Made by a program: the position numbers and the translations under genes. From NCBI GenBank assembly GCA_905221605.1, contig CAJNDS010001213.1:250001-314000 (forward strand): 64,000 bases of DNA, written 5' to 3'. Within the stretch, counting starts at the first letter, position 1, and the number at the start of each line of letters is the position of its first letter. This document shows positions 1 through 11,210 of the stretch, piece by piece. Under the pieces are notes generated by a model. The model was given only the letters and a program-made list of their open reading frames with translations, had not been told where the DNA came from and ran no database searches. The DNA is from Symbiodinium natans (Eukaryota; Sar; Dinophyceae; Suessiales; Symbiodiniaceae).

Positions 1-1174
1 AGTCCGCCCATGCTGAGGGGGAGCCGTGCTCGACGGGCGCTAAGGTCGGGGAGGGGCATTTCACCATCCCCCCGGCCAGCCTCGCGAGGCAGCGCAGGAC
101 GGCGGCATCATGCTTGGCGGCGAAGTCTGCCGTGTCGGAGGGCGGCACGGTCCGTACCAAGTAGGTGCATCGAGGCGCTGCACAGTACAGCAGCAACAGC
201 CACGCTGACTGCAGGTGGGGCACGTGCAGGAGTTGCTGGAGCAGGCGGTCCTGCTCGCGCAAACGCTGCGTGAGTTTTACGGTGACGAACGCCCGGCTTC
301 CGACAGGGCTTCCCAAGACCACCACGCCCTGCTGGGCCTCTGCGAGCGCCCAACTTCCGGTCCAACAGGGGTTGGCTGGGTCCTCGGAGGGGAGCTGGGC
401 GAGCAGCCCTGGTGGTTCTTCACCTGCGGAATTCCACGCACGTGTGTGGCCCAGACGCACCTGGATGTTCGCGTAGCGTGCGACGGCTTCCCGAACGTGG
501 CCGAACTGGCTCGCGGTGTGGTCGGGGGAACCCGTCACGTAGATGTCGTCAAGGAAGGCATACAACGTGTCCGACGGGTGGAGTCGGGCACGGACCTCCA
601 GCAACGCTTTGTGCTGGCCCAAGGCGAACAGGCAAGGCATCAACGGATCACCTTGCTCTCCGCCTTCCCCTTGCCGCACTTCGTAAGCCCGGCCCTGCTC
701 GTCATAAAAGACGTAAACACTGGAGGAGCCGTTCAAAAGTGCCACGTACGGAAGAAGGCCTGCCAGCTCGGGACGGTCTGCAAGCGCCACCACCATGCGG
801 CCTAGCCGTATTGCCGGGATGATCGTGTCCGGCACCTGGGCCGAGGCCAGTTTGCCTGCCGCGGCTACCAGGAGCTGGGCGCATTCCTCATCATCTAGGA
901 GCACTCGCAAGTGTCCCCCAGTGCACCCTGATGGTCCGGGGGCCGCTCCCTTTCGAGCCCGTCGGACGTTGGCGATCAAGCGGTCGGGACAAAGCTCAAC
1001 CGGCGCGTCCTTCGCCCGGCGCGCGAAAAAGCGACGAATGCTTCGCTCTGTGATTGGCTGGGTGCGAGTGGCAAACGAAGATTGGCACAGCACTATGAAT
1101 CGGATGAAACACAAACTGACTGCAGCGTTACACATACACCCTGTGGACACCTGGTCTCGCCAGCTTGCACGACG
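1..1174 (-). pseudogene. Reverse transcriptase-like retroelement fragment, internally deleted, runs off the left edge
   Basis: The minus strand is open without a stop from an in-frame TGA at 1175-1177 to base 1; a possible ATG is at 1133-1135. The translation contains RT motif B-like EGGEQGDPLMP (about 620-655) and motif C-like AFLDDIYV (about 535-560), preceded by GCTGGHLRVLLDD. This is the style of RT common in dinoflagellate retroelement ORFs. In an intact RT the motif A aspartate sits some tens of residues before motif B; here the sequence runs from RLGRMVVALADRPEL almost directly into LLPYVALLNGSSSVY and no motif A is visible. I infer an in-frame deletion of fingers and palm motifs 1-3/A, leaving an inactive RT. 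An intron there is an alternative. Base composition is GC-rich, unlike the flank beyond 3.4 kb. The upstream pieces at 1503-3383 probably belong to the same decayed element. Confidence 0.7.
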
Positions 1175-1502
1175 TCAGTACAACTTCGCTTTCCAAATGT
1201 TGCGAATTCCCAAGTGGGCCGCGGCTGTTGTCAAATGGTGTCCAGAAAGCAACTGGCAAGCAAATTTTGCTTTACAACTACATCGTCGACCCGGTCGCCC
1301 GCTAACGAAGTGGGATGATCGACTCCGCAGTTTTGCAGCCTGTAATTTTCCAGCAGTGAATACGTGGACTGATATTGCTGAAACAGCAAATTGGCCGGCC
1401 GCTGCAAGCCAGTACGTACAAAGCTTTGCGAATGTATGGACCGAATCGTGCCAACACTCAAGCACGCCCCCATTCCCCATGTCCTTATAGGACCGTGGTC
1501 CA

Positions 1503-2405
1503 CTAGCCGTCGCTCGCATCTGCGGGCGTCGCGGCATCACGAATGGCCTCGAGACCTACACGAAAGGCGTTTCGCAGAAGGCCTCGGAGCTGGCGGGGTG
1601 GGGACTGGAAAGTGCGCAGCCACTGACGCAGCACGCCCACAAGATTAACAGGGGTGAGGACGCCCAAGTGCCCGCATAAGGAGACTGCAGACGGAGCGGG
1701 GGACGGCATGGGGGGCGGGCCTGTCCGCTCCTCGTCCTCCTCGTCTTGAGCCTCGCGAGCCGCTGCGCCCCGGCCACGTTGTCCTCCGCCTCGGTTCCCT
1801 CGCCCCCTGCCTCGCCGGCCCCGCCGCCCGCGGGCGTCAGCAACGTTTGCGACGTTGGCCGCGGCTCGGGCGACGACCTCATCCAGGTCTGCGTCATCGC
1901 CATCTGGCCTCTCCGCCACGCACCTTCTGAACCCCGCACGCAGGTCATCCGCAAGGCCCGGGCTACAGGGGCGACCGCCGGCCCACCATACACTTGGAGT
2001 AAGGCGGACTGGACGGCCGCAGCGATGTAGCCAGAAGCATCTGTGCACAGAAGAAGGGCAGTGCCAGTGGCAGCGGGGCATCGGGCAGCGCTTCAAGCTG
2101 GGCAAGCGCGGCCTGCGCGTCAGGGGCGATGGGATCGTGCGGGAAGTCCGTGGCGGCCACGGCACACACGGCCTGTAAGATTTCAGCCGGTGTTTTAGGG
2201 TCGGACGCCCGCAGGGCGCCCACCAGCTGACTCCACCGCGGGTCCGCGCCCGGAAACGCATGCCACAGATCCACAGCGCCGTCATCCAGGGACACGGCGG
2301 AAGCATCGGCACTTCTCTGGGAGGGCCCGCCTTTTGCCAAGGGGGCGCTGACACCTCCGTCGGCGTGAACCCCGGCGTCGCCTCCCCGGGCAACGTCGGG
2401 GCCAC
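1503..2405 (-). pseudogene. Retroelement linker region, 300-codon open frame, likely decayed
   Basis: The frame is open for 300 codons, ends in an acidic and basic low-complexity segment (DGDDADLDEV, then GRRGRRGRGRGNRGG) and closes with a helix-like LLRNAFRVGLEAIR segment. An overlapping frame at 1963-2340 (DDGAVDLWHAFPGADPRWSQLVGALRAS) looks more protein-like in its part, so the true product probably switches frame, as expected for a decayed copy. It lies between the NPGP segment and the RT fragment on the same strand, which suggests one former retroelement ORF. No enzyme motif is recognised. The AT-richer interval 1081-1500 between this and the RT could be an intron or an insertion. Confidence 0.4.
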
Positions 2406-2457
2406 TTCACCGGTGCATGCGAAAGGTTCAGCGTCCCGGGGCGAGGCGAACGGTCAA

Positions 2458-2856
2458 TTAGCACTGAGGGTGTCGGAAAAGTGTTTCGGCGTCGCTGGCG
2501 GCGCGATCGGCCGGCAATGCCGGCGGGAGAAGCCGCATCTGACCCAACGCGTGCAAGGTTCGTTCGCGGCGGCCGGCGACGTCGCATGCTTGCGGCGGGC
2601 CGGGATTGTCAGCCTCACCCACGCGCTGGCCGAGATACGGAAGAGTCGTGTGGGTGACGCGGGGGGCGGTGTCTGCATTGGGCGCGCGCGGGCTGCGGTG
2701 CGTCCAACGCGTGTGGTGGTCCGTGCAAGACTTGCACCAAAATAGCCATGGGACCATTCCCCTGGCAGAAGCTGCGGGGCGCACGGCATTGCGAGACTCC
2801 GTGCGGCACGGTCCGTTTGAAGGGCCGCCCCGAAGCCCCCCCACGACACGCGTCAA
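2458..2856 (-). pseudogene. Retroelement N-terminal segment with CxxC..HH and GEADNPGP motif
   Basis: A 132-codon frame (first codon TTG, so the start is uncertain) contains FWCKSCTDHHTRW, a possible small metal-binding CxxC-x2-HH cluster, followed by LPYLGQRVGEADNPGPP at about 2599-2640. From memory, VGEADNPGP-like strings recur in dinoflagellate retroelement proteins; NPGP is also the invariant end of 2A-like ribosome-skipping peptides, but the upstream D-x-E of canonical 2A is replaced here. The frame closes 30 residues later. The preceding frame (2853-3383) abuts it with a few bases of overlap, suggesting a frameshift within one former protein. Confidence 0.45.
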
Positions 2857-3383
2857 TTTTTGGCGGCCTGCTTGCGAGGTCGCATGCGCGAGGATTGTGA
2901 CGGGGGCGGCAGGGTGGGGAGATTGGGCGCGTGCGGCGCTGCGGCCTCGTGTAGCAGGCGGCAGAGCAATGCCGTGGGCGTTCGCCCGGCCGCTGCAGCC
3001 AGCGCTGTGAGTTCCGCCTCCCTCCCTCGGCCGCGCAAGTCAGCAGCTCCCGTGCCCAGGCAGGGGTCGGCACGGCGCAACCCCACGGCTGCCGCCATCA
3101 AGGCCCCAAATAGCACACCTGCACACAGCCAGCCCCAGCAGTGCGCACAAGGCCCCCATCCGTGCGGGAAGCAAAGCGGCGGCACGCCTGTAGCACAGGT
3201 TAGAACTGCGTGTGTCGCCGCTTCCCGGCATGTCGGTGGGAGCTGCATTGCCGTGGGGACAGATTGCAGGACTTGTCGGGCAAAAACTTGGCGGCTTCGA
3301 GGACTGCGGGCCATCCCCCCGCGACCATAGCGAACGCGAGCTTCGGCGAGGCGGACGGGCTTGACGAAAAACTTTTGAGCCAA
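2853..3383 (-). pseudogene. Retroelement 5'-most ORF with one predicted membrane segment
   Basis: The open frame starts at a TTG immediately 5' of CTCAAAAG, with a later ATG in MARSPRSRQVF. A hydrophobic run (HCWGWLCAGVLFGALMAAAVG) near residue 80 would make one transmembrane helix. A basic C-terminus (RMRPRKQAAKN) precedes the stop. No family is recognised. It is the outermost GC-rich coding-like segment on the minus strand; upstream of it composition changes abruptly to T/G-rich repeats. The most likely reading is the N-terminal part of the same degraded retroelement. Confidence 0.35.
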
Positions 3384-3390
3384 AAAAACC
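3370..3390 (-). other. Possible relict spliced-leader end
   Basis: On the minus strand the bases read GGTTTTTTTGGCTCAAAAG. The dinoflagellate spliced leader ends TTTTGGCTCAAG, so 11 consecutive bases match before a mismatch. The match sits exactly at the junction between the GC-rich retroelement block and the T/G-rich repeat. Genomic relict leaders are known in dinoflagellates as traces of re-integrated trans-spliced mRNAs. An 11-base match could still be chance in a 64 kb window. Confidence 0.35.
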
Positions 3391-3478
3391 CCTAGGTAGG
3401 TGTAGGTACTGACTCTTGGGAGGACATGTTCACCGATATGGAAGTTTTTTTTATGGAAGTTGAACCGGGTGAAGGGGA

Positions 3479-4035
3479 CAGTTCTTAGAGGATTTAGAAG
3501 GGTTTAGAAAGGTTTGGACGGGTTTCAAAGGGTTTAGACTGGTTTATTTAGAAGGGCTTTCAAGGGTTTAGACGGATTCTTTGGAAGGGTGAAAGAGCTT
3601 TGAGTCTAACGGCTTTAGGAAGGTTTAAAAGGGCTTGGAAGGGCTGAAAAAAGCTTAGAAGTGTTTTTAGAGGTTGTTTTAAAAGGGTTTTTGAGAAAGG
3701 TTGCAGAGTTTAGAAGGGTTTAGAAGGGTTTATCGAAGGTTTAGAAGGGTTTAGAAAGGGGTTCGAAAGAGTCTTTAAAGGTTTACAAGGGTTTAGAAGG
3801 TTTATGTAAAGCGCTGCACAGAGGTTTCAAAGGGTTTAGAAGGGTTTTTCGAGGGTTTTGTGGGGCGTACAAGGGTTTAGAAGGGTTTAGAAGGCTGTAA
3901 AGGATGTTAAAACTGTTTAGAAGGGTTTAGCAGAGTTTGGAAGGGATTAGAAGGGTTTTCATGTGTTTTGGAAGGGTTTAGAAGGATTTACAAGGATTCA
4001 CAAGGGTTTGGAAGGGTTTAGAAGCGTTTTGAAGG
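3479..4035. repeat. Degenerate (AGAAGGGTTT)n telomere-like repeat block
   Basis: About 550 bases consist of variants of AGAAGGGTTT with spacing mostly around ten bases. The pattern is a relaxed TTTAGGG/TTTAGAAGGG series, the plant-type telomere motif also found in dinoflagellates. No coding potential is visible. Confidence 0.8.
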
Positions 4036-5040
4036 TTACGCTGGCGAACCCTAAATCGAAGTCTTGAATTGTGGATGACATTTTGAAATTTTCGGAATTT
4101 TTTGGGAGGGAGGAACTAGGGAGGCCACAAAACGCAGCAAGAGGCCCCATGGCCCTAACTTTCAATTCGGGTTTGATTTTTTCTTGGAGCCCCGGACCCC
4201 TCCAAATAAGGTCAAGCCCAAGGGTTTCGGGGGATCTGGAGTTCAAATCGGGTTTGGGAATCTGAGATTGGGTGATCTGCGGTGGGTTTGGTAGGGAATT
4301 CAAATCGGATTTGGGCGTGCCAAATGGAGGTTTCAGAAATAAGGCGGCGAGCCAACTCCCAAATTTCTCGATTGGGGGCATTGGGCGCAGCTGGCGAACC
4401 CTAAACCCTAAGCCCGAAACCCCTAAACCTTAAACCCTATGCTCAGCCTCCTGTAGGCAGGCCAAATAATACTTTATTCACTGGCACGTACATTATAAAC
4501 TTGTGCATGAATTAAATGCGTGAATGATGAAACGGAACGAACTCACTTCCATCGCGCGATGCTAGAAGTGAGTTCTCGTGTACACGGTTAATGACTTTGT
4601 TCGTTCATGTTTCGTTCGCTCGTTTTGCAAGTAAAAGCAATCGTTCACTTCCCGGCAACATTATTAAAGGTGTGAACGCAGTGAGCACAGTGAATAAGAG
4701 AATGAAGTGAATTTACGAACACATCAACCCAATGAACAGGCCAGCAATGATACGAATATGGGCCCGTTCATATTGTATCATCTGGCTGGTGCTGTTGGGC
4801 GGTCTTGTTCGCACCTTAAAAAGCCTTGTAATGTTCATTCATGCGGCTTTACCAGGAGCTAGACCGCTATCATCCCATTCTTGTTTCGGTTTCGTTCACG
4901 CACTTATAATAATTATACTCGCGCATTCATTCCTTTCATTTGCAATATGAAAACTACTAGTGCGTGCACTCTCTACACATTTATCATACTAACACCGCGG
5001 CAGAATTGAACAAAATAGAAAGAGCCGCGGGTAAAAAGAA
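4036..5040. other. Gene-poor, AT-richer stretch with short CCCTAAA runs
   Basis: No credible gene is seen. At 4390-4440 there is a short run of CCCTAAACCCTAA-like units opposite in sense to the preceding block. From about 4480 to 4990 the sequence is AT-rich with repeated CGTTCATTCGTTC / GAATGAA words, a degenerate simple repeat. Confidence 0.6.
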
Positions 5041-5274
5041 CTAAATAAAGGGCGCACAAATGAGTCTTTTTACGACCTCGTTGAGGGCAAGGCGGAGGAC
5101 TTCCGCCGTGTATCCGCGGCTCCGCGGTTGTGGTAAGGATTGCAGCGTTGCCTCCAGGAGATCACCTGAGAGTGGGCGGTAGGGCTGAGGAGGCCGTCGC
5201 GTGGGATCTGTGAGTTGGCCCAGTGTGGCATCGGTAGGCGGTGCGACGGGCAGTACCTTCATAAGTGTCCTCAC
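5041..5274 (-). CDS. Hypothetical exon, unrecognised
   Basis: A 77-codon frame ends in SRGYTAEVLRLALNEVVKRL, a plausible amphipathic helix, and has better codon regularity than the surrounding bases. No family is recognised and no partner exon was found with certainty. It may be a terminal exon or chance. Confidence 0.25.
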   Translation of the reverse strand: MRTLMKVLPVAPPTDATLGQLTDPTRRPPQPYRPLSGDLLEATLQSLPQPRSRGYTAEVLRLALNEVVKRLICAPFI

Positions 5275-8200
5275 ATGGTTTAAAGCAGCGGAAAGAAAAG
5301 CAAATGGATTCGAGCCTCAATGGCTCAGCCGAGGCTCCACACTTACAACTGTGTTTAGCCCCTACCCAACCAACCATGCAGTAAACACAGGAACACTTCG
5401 GACCAGACCTGTCGGTCCAAGGCCGGGAGCACATGAGTGATGTCACGGACAGAGCCTATCTGTCACTACGAAAGCCATGCTGGCAAAGAGTGTTTGCGGG
5501 CGATAGTTGAGCTGAGCGCGGATTCGGCGTCGCCTGGTTGTTAGCGTGCAGGCCGGCAGGGTTCCTGAACTGTTCATGTGCCCGGCGACAATGCGGGTGC
5601 CATGGGTGCCAGTGCGGGCATCTGCCGGCGTGGACCGCGAGTAAGGTTCCACCCCTAGACCCCTGAGGATGATCTTGTGGTCGTTGCCGCTCCAGCTGTG
5701 GACGTCACATTGGTGTCCGTGCTCGACACTGCCAGCCGCACCTGTCCCGGATGAACACACCCTTGAAGAGCCGCAAAACAGCCTGATTTGTGAAGCCCAG
5801 ACCCACACCCACTGAGCCGCGTGCCATACTCATCAGAAACTGCCGCGCCCGCGTGCCTCGTTCCCTAAAGCGTCTCGCCTGAGTTCGCCTTCTGCTGTTT
5901 TGTACAAGCAAAGTGCCGATCGCGACAAAACAGGGCGGCTTGTCGCGGCACAGTTCCGGGCGTTGGAGTTTGGTGGGATTTCAACCCACGTCGCCCCCTC
6001 GGCGTGTAGCAAAAGGAGAGCGGATGAGTGGAACGTACCGCATCGGCTGTGAGGAGAGGAGGGAAGGCCCTGCATATGCAAATGTCGCTGCCAGGCTACC
6101 AGCCGTACCAAGCTCCATTGCTTCCGACTGCTTTTGCACCCCAGGTCGGCAAAGTGATAGCTCATTCCGTGCTCGAATGGGACAGAGGCATGTTGGGATG
6201 TTCGAGAGACGAAAGCAAGAATGAGAGATCTTCAACTTCCCACCGGTCTGAAAGACAGGCTTTGAACATGCTCGATAATTGGACAGCAAACAAAGCAACT
6301 TTCCTTGAGACCTCTATGGAAGTGTGCAAAACGCGCACTTTTTTCCATGCACAGCCCTTTCGCAGTGCCGGAAACCTGCTCTTGGCCAATGTTTGCCTCG
6401 CCTGTGAATCTGAGCTATGACATAGGAATGACCCAACTTTGCGGCAAACATTTTCCTGAATCTACGTACAACCTACACAGTCACTCCAGCAGCATTGCCA
6501 ATAATGCAAGGGGTTCTTTGGCATGACCCGAGGTCCACCTGTAGCACTTGGAACCATGGGCATTGGCCCCACTGTTCACACACCCAGCTGCTGAAGAAAG
6601 AAGGCTGGCTTTTCGCGGCACGCCTTCAAATCTCTCAAGTCCCTGACATGACCTGCGATGAGCCGGATAGCTGCTGCACAACCAAAATGCATGACCTTGC
6701 TGGATGATGCTGCATGTACAAAGTGCCTACATACATACCTGCCTACATGCATACTCACATGCATTACATGCATTACATGCATTACATGCAGTACATGCAT
6801 TACATGCATTACATGCATTACATGCATTACATGCATTACATGCATGACATGCATTACATGAATTACATACATTACATGCATTACATGCATACATGCATTA
6901 CATGCGCACATGCAGTACAGACTGACATACTGACATGCAAACATGCAAACATGCAAACATGCATTACGTACTGACATGCTGACATGCTGACATGCTGACA
7001 GGCTGACAGGCTGCCGTTTTATGACATTACATGACATTACATGACGCTATATTTCACAACATTGCACTACATTGCATTACATTGCGGCACATTGCGTATG
7101 CTTATATTGCTTCCAAGCATACACACTTGCACACATTGACATGCATTGCAATACAGTGCTCTACAACGATGCTCGACCCTACTCTGTTACAATGGATATC
7201 GAATGTCCAAAATTGTATAAAATAACATTGCAAGGCACACACCCCATCCCACAAGTCGGCGGCCACTAAAGAAACCGCTCGAAGACGGGTTGTGGCATCT
7301 ATGATCTTCATCCATGCCAGGGTGCCTAACGCGGGCTACCTGCTGCTCACTTGTGGAGACCTCATCCCAGCAGCGGATGTAAACTGTAGTGAGGTAGTGG
7401 TCTGGCAACATCCTGGACCCCTGCTCAGCAGCGGACAACCGAAAATCAGCCTTGTGCCTTGGCTGGCCTACTTCCCTTGCTGACGAAAGGTCTTTGCATG
7501 CTCTACGCTCTCTTTCAACATTGGCCCACAAGACCTTGCCGGCTCAGCATGACATCAACCTCTCTCCCCTCGACCCTGCCACCCTGGCTGGGGTGTGCCA
7601 TGTATGATGGATGAGTGGTTTCGGAAGAATGCTGAGCAAAAGAGGACGAAAGCCACAGAAACAGTGTCAAGACAGCGACGTGCAGCGCAGCTGCGATTCA
7701 TGCTCTTCTCGGCAGACCACATTCTGGGCTCTCCAAGACCAAGCCAAGACGCTTGTTTATCCGTTGCCTCGATGTGACTCTTCATCGAGATACTGGGAGA
7801 TTTGGGCCTTGAATCCACAGCCACGAGCCCAAAAATGCGGGCAACACTTAAACACTTTGGACTTAGGACTCTGAGGTGCGAGCGCAGGTTTGGATCTGCG
7901 CTTGTCGCTGCCTTTCACCCAGAGATGCAAAGTGTGGCGCGATGCCCTCAGTGCCCTCCAACCGTCCAACGAGTGACCCTTATGACTCTATGACTTTATG
8001 GTGCTCAATTGACAAGTGCTCTGCGCACCCTCGTTCCCAGGGGCCCAGGAAGCAGCGGTTAATCATCGGCACCGTCCTGAGGCAGCTGCACGAGTGGACC
8101 GGCGCGTTCCCCTTTTGCACTGAACTGCAAGGCCACTGCGTTCTCTGAGTGCCCCGCGCGCTGGCCCTGAATAGTGGTGGCCAGCCCTTGTCCTAACAGT

Positions 8201-8472
8201 CTTAAGGCTTGATAGAGCTTAACAGCTTAACGTTTAGAAGGAGTTGAAAGGATGGCAGCCAAGGCCAAGGCCTTCAAGTCCCGCTCGTAGCTCCAGTACC
8301 AGACCTGTGGCGCGTGGAACTGAAACTGACTTTCAAGCCTCCGAACTTGGCCCCGTGCTGGCTTTCCAGGCTCTTGCTGGGCCGAAGCCTGGCAGGCGGT
8401 GTGATTGTCCTGTCTTCGTTCTTCTGCACTTGTGATCCAGGCCGTACAATCAATGCACGTTTTGGTTTAAGT
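5275..8472. other. No gene recognised
   Basis: Short open frames on both strands show no motif and no consistent codon bias. A T-arm-like stem at 5972-5990 was examined and rejected as a tRNA. The interval contains the CATGCATTA minisatellite described separately. Confidence 0.5.
6738..7000. repeat. ATGCATTAC minisatellite with diverged tails
   Basis: Nine-base units of ATGCATTAC are repeated about a dozen times with single substitutions between 6756 and 6905, then decay into ACATGCAAAC and TGACATGC units. Long His/Met/Tyr or Cys/Ile/Thr frames across it are products of the repeat, not genes. The core ATGCAT is palindromic, so both strands read nearly alike. Confidence 0.85.
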
Positions 8473-9055
8473 TTAAGCTGCCCAAGGTCGATTATAAGTT
8501 CTGCTCTGGTGCCCTACTAGACTCCGCAGATTCCGTGGAACCAGGGCTCTCTCATTGATACAAAGCTCCTTGGGAACAGCGCTACAATGCCAAAGAAGCT
8601 GCTCTCCAAAACTTAGCCAGAAGCACCTGCTGCAGGCGATTCTGAACCTCAAGGTTGGCTTAGCAGAAAACAAGATTCTTGTGTGACTCTCCACATATTC
8701 TACCTTGCGGGGCTGCTCGTGGCAGAGGAAGAAGTCTTTGTTGGCAGCAGGCTCAGGCACACGCCCTCAGGATGAAGGCGTTCTTCTCTGTGAGGGACTT
8801 CTCCTCACCTCGCACCAACACCGTCAGGTGCTCCACATCAGCATGTCGCGCTGTGTGGCTCTCGTGCTTGCAGCTTGCACATCGCAATCCGAATGCTTTG
8901 CGCGGACACCCCTTCCGAATGAAGGTCTTGCGGGCCATGTGGTTATGAAACGCGCACGAAATTATACAGTGGCCAAACGCAATAAATTCGTGGGTGCGAT
9001 ATAGATGGCTGGCTTGGGGGTACCCGAAAAAAGTCAAAAACCAGCCATGTCTCAA
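8473..9055 (-). CDS. Hypothetical multi-exon gene fragment
   Basis: Two adjacent minus-strand frames look protein-like: KTFIRKGCPRKAFGLRCASC, with HADVEHLTVLVR before a GTGAGG donor-like site, and PEPAANKDFFLCHEQPRK before a GTAGAA donor-like site. Cys/His content in the first could bind metal, but no family is recognised. The intervening phase cannot be fixed by eye. Confidence 0.3.
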
Positions 9056-9479
9056 CCCTTTGTCAAACTCTTCTGTACAAGCTGTAAAGCCATCTAACGC
9101 ATTTAAACGTTTCCTATATTCCTCTCTTCAAGGATGTTAACGTCCAGACAAGTCTCGACTTCAAGTATACAGGGTTTCAGCTTTGGAGTGTCAGACAACA
9201 TCGCGGAAGTGCGTACTACATGAAATGATCGCGTCAGGTCCTTGACTTGCGGATATTCGAGCAGGAATGGATCCTACACCGACACACACCAGTGTCGTTG
9301 GTTTTCCTAACACCGGCCTTCGCCAGATAACTTGTACTCAGGCCTCCTTCAGAGAACCCCATGCAGTATCATTGGAGCTCTGGCCCGCAGAAATCGAAGA
9401 GTATCCATGGAGTGCCCCAGATAATGCCACATCGCACCTAGTGCCGGTCTGCTCAATTCACAAAGCGCCATAGCGGTCG

Positions 9480-10200
9480 AGACTAAGAGGAAACACATCG
9501 GAGACGCATGGGAGAGTCATGGGAGACGAAGTAAAAGCAACTTTCAGAGTAGTGCCGTGGGAAAGCCACATACACGTCACTTTTTTCTCCAAACACACTC
9601 CCAAGCTGGGGAAATAACGTGAACACCCCAGACGAGCGAATCCAGGGCCTGCTCACTTTGCAAAGGGAGAGAAATGGGAGAACGCATCCAGCGTCGAGCC
9701 TGAAGGGAGACAAATGGGACACAACTGTTTAGAGCAGCGCTCTGACAAATCCAAAAGAGCGGCAGCGAAACAAATCCAGATCAGCGTCACCGAAACCCTG
9801 TATTCAGAACCTCCAGCTAGCGCTGCTTGGGGAACAAATGGGAGACAAATGGGAGACAAATGGGAGACAAGAGTCCCAGACAGGCGTCACCGCATCCGGC
9901 GCCCAAACCGCTGGGAGACAAATGGGAAGCCATCTTTAAGAGTGGCGCCGTAAGAAGTCCGAATGTGCATAACAGAAATCCTCTTGTAGCAATAAAGAAC
10001 CCCAACAACCCAGAGCTCAAAGCTGTTTCGAAACTAAGGGAGAACAATCGAAGACAAATGGGAGGCAACAGTCCCAGACCGGCGTCGTAACGTCCGAGGT
10101 TTGGTCACCTTACAAAGCGAAACAAATGGGAGACCAATCCCATACGGGGCGTCAACGGACGTCACGGGATCCAAGGCCTGCCCATGCCTGCCCACTTTAC
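9480..10200. repeat. Degenerate tandem repeat with ACAAATGGGAGAC core
   Basis: The core ACAAATGGGAGAC occurs at about 9700, four times in a row at 9834-9872, and again near 9912, 10055 and 10125. Longer flanking words (AGTCCCAGACCGGCGTC; CTTTRCAAAG) recur with it, implying a diverged unit of very roughly 60-110 bases. No gene is seen inside. Confidence 0.65.
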
Positions 10201-10409
10201 TTCTAAGCAGATTAAGAGCCGCCCACTCAACCTGTTTGGGGAACTAGCATGATCAAAGGTCAATGCAAGGTACCCCCGGCACGTTTCTAAACAAGCCTTA
10301 ACACAACCGGGCCGTCGCCTTAAGATGGCCAACGTGGGGCCAGACGAGGAAAAAAAAAGATCATTAATCAACAGGAAAGCATAACTTCTGAAAAAAACAC
10401 ACGCAATCC

Positions 10410-11210
10410 TCACCAAAACATGGCCCTCCATAAAAATAACAAAAATCCGGCCTTCCGGCAGATTGTCATCCTTGTTCCAGCATGCACTAGGTTCCGGAAT
10501 GTCCTTCACACACCAGAGTACGGCTCTGGCATACTTCAGATGCTGCTCTTTGAAGCGCAAGAAGCTTCGCAGGTAACCACAGAAGTACCCTCAAGCACCC
10601 TCAAGTGCCTGAGCAACTGCCTTGACATAGCTGGTGTCCGGCTCGAACGTCTCCTTTGCGCTCAGAGTCTCGCACTTGCACTTTGCACCTCTTTCTTTCG
10701 CAAACGCCTTGTGAGTGAAACCACCACAACATCAGCCGAAGGTCCTCATAGCCCGGGCACTGCAAGTACCACAGGACTCGGCGGGCAGCATCTTCGTAAG
10801 CCTCCTGCCAAGCTGAGTTTCCTTTCATGCAGCTCACCCAAACAACTTCAAAGGCAGCCGGCTTTTGCATGGACAGACTCTATGCCACTCGCCTCCTGTG
10901 TGGGGTGCCTTTTGCTGGGAAACGTGTGCGGCACCTTGGTCAAATTAGCGAAACAAAGGGAAGGGTAGCAAAAAGTTCAAAACACGCGTAGTGCTGCAGC
11001 ATGTTTGCTTCCATACCGCCAGGATTGCTGTGTGAGAGAAGACGTCTCCCATGCGCTTGTTGCGCCGTGTAGCTTGCGCATTGGTGATTTGAAGCGTTGC
11101 CACAAGTCTTGCACAGCTTTGCCCATGAGCGCCACGCGTCCAAAAGACGTACTTCGGCGAAAGCCTGACAGAGTCCATCCTCCCACCTCACATCGAGAGT
11201 GTAGCCCATG
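10410..11210 (-). CDS. Hypothetical multi-exon gene, unrecognised
   Basis: Several minus-strand segments read like exons: GYTLDVRWEDGLCQAFAEVR (about 11140-11209), SAWQEAYEDAARRVLWYL (about 10770-10815), ETFEPDTSYVKAVAQALE (about 10605-10660) and SFLRFKEQHLKYARAVLWC (about 10500-10560). Stops and frame changes between them fit short introns. No domain is recognised. The opposite strand carries a 182-codon frame at 10420-10968, but its composition is less protein-like. Confidence 0.35.

Noticed and set aside
215-805. 196-codon plus-strand ORF
   Set aside because: It is antisense to the RT-like frame, which carries recognisable motifs; the plus translation has none.
5965-6000. Possible tRNA: GTGGG-TTGAAAT-CCCAC looks like a T-arm on the minus strand
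   Set aside because: The T-loop departs from the consensus and no acceptor, D or anticodon arms can be paired upstream.
6576-7037. ORF with repeated His-Val-Met residues
   Set aside because: It is produced by the ATGCATTAC minisatellite.
9827-9872. Regular short repeats considered as a CRISPR array
   Set aside because: Direct tandem units without unique spacers, in a eukaryotic context; the same applies to 11609-11661 and 40365-40680.
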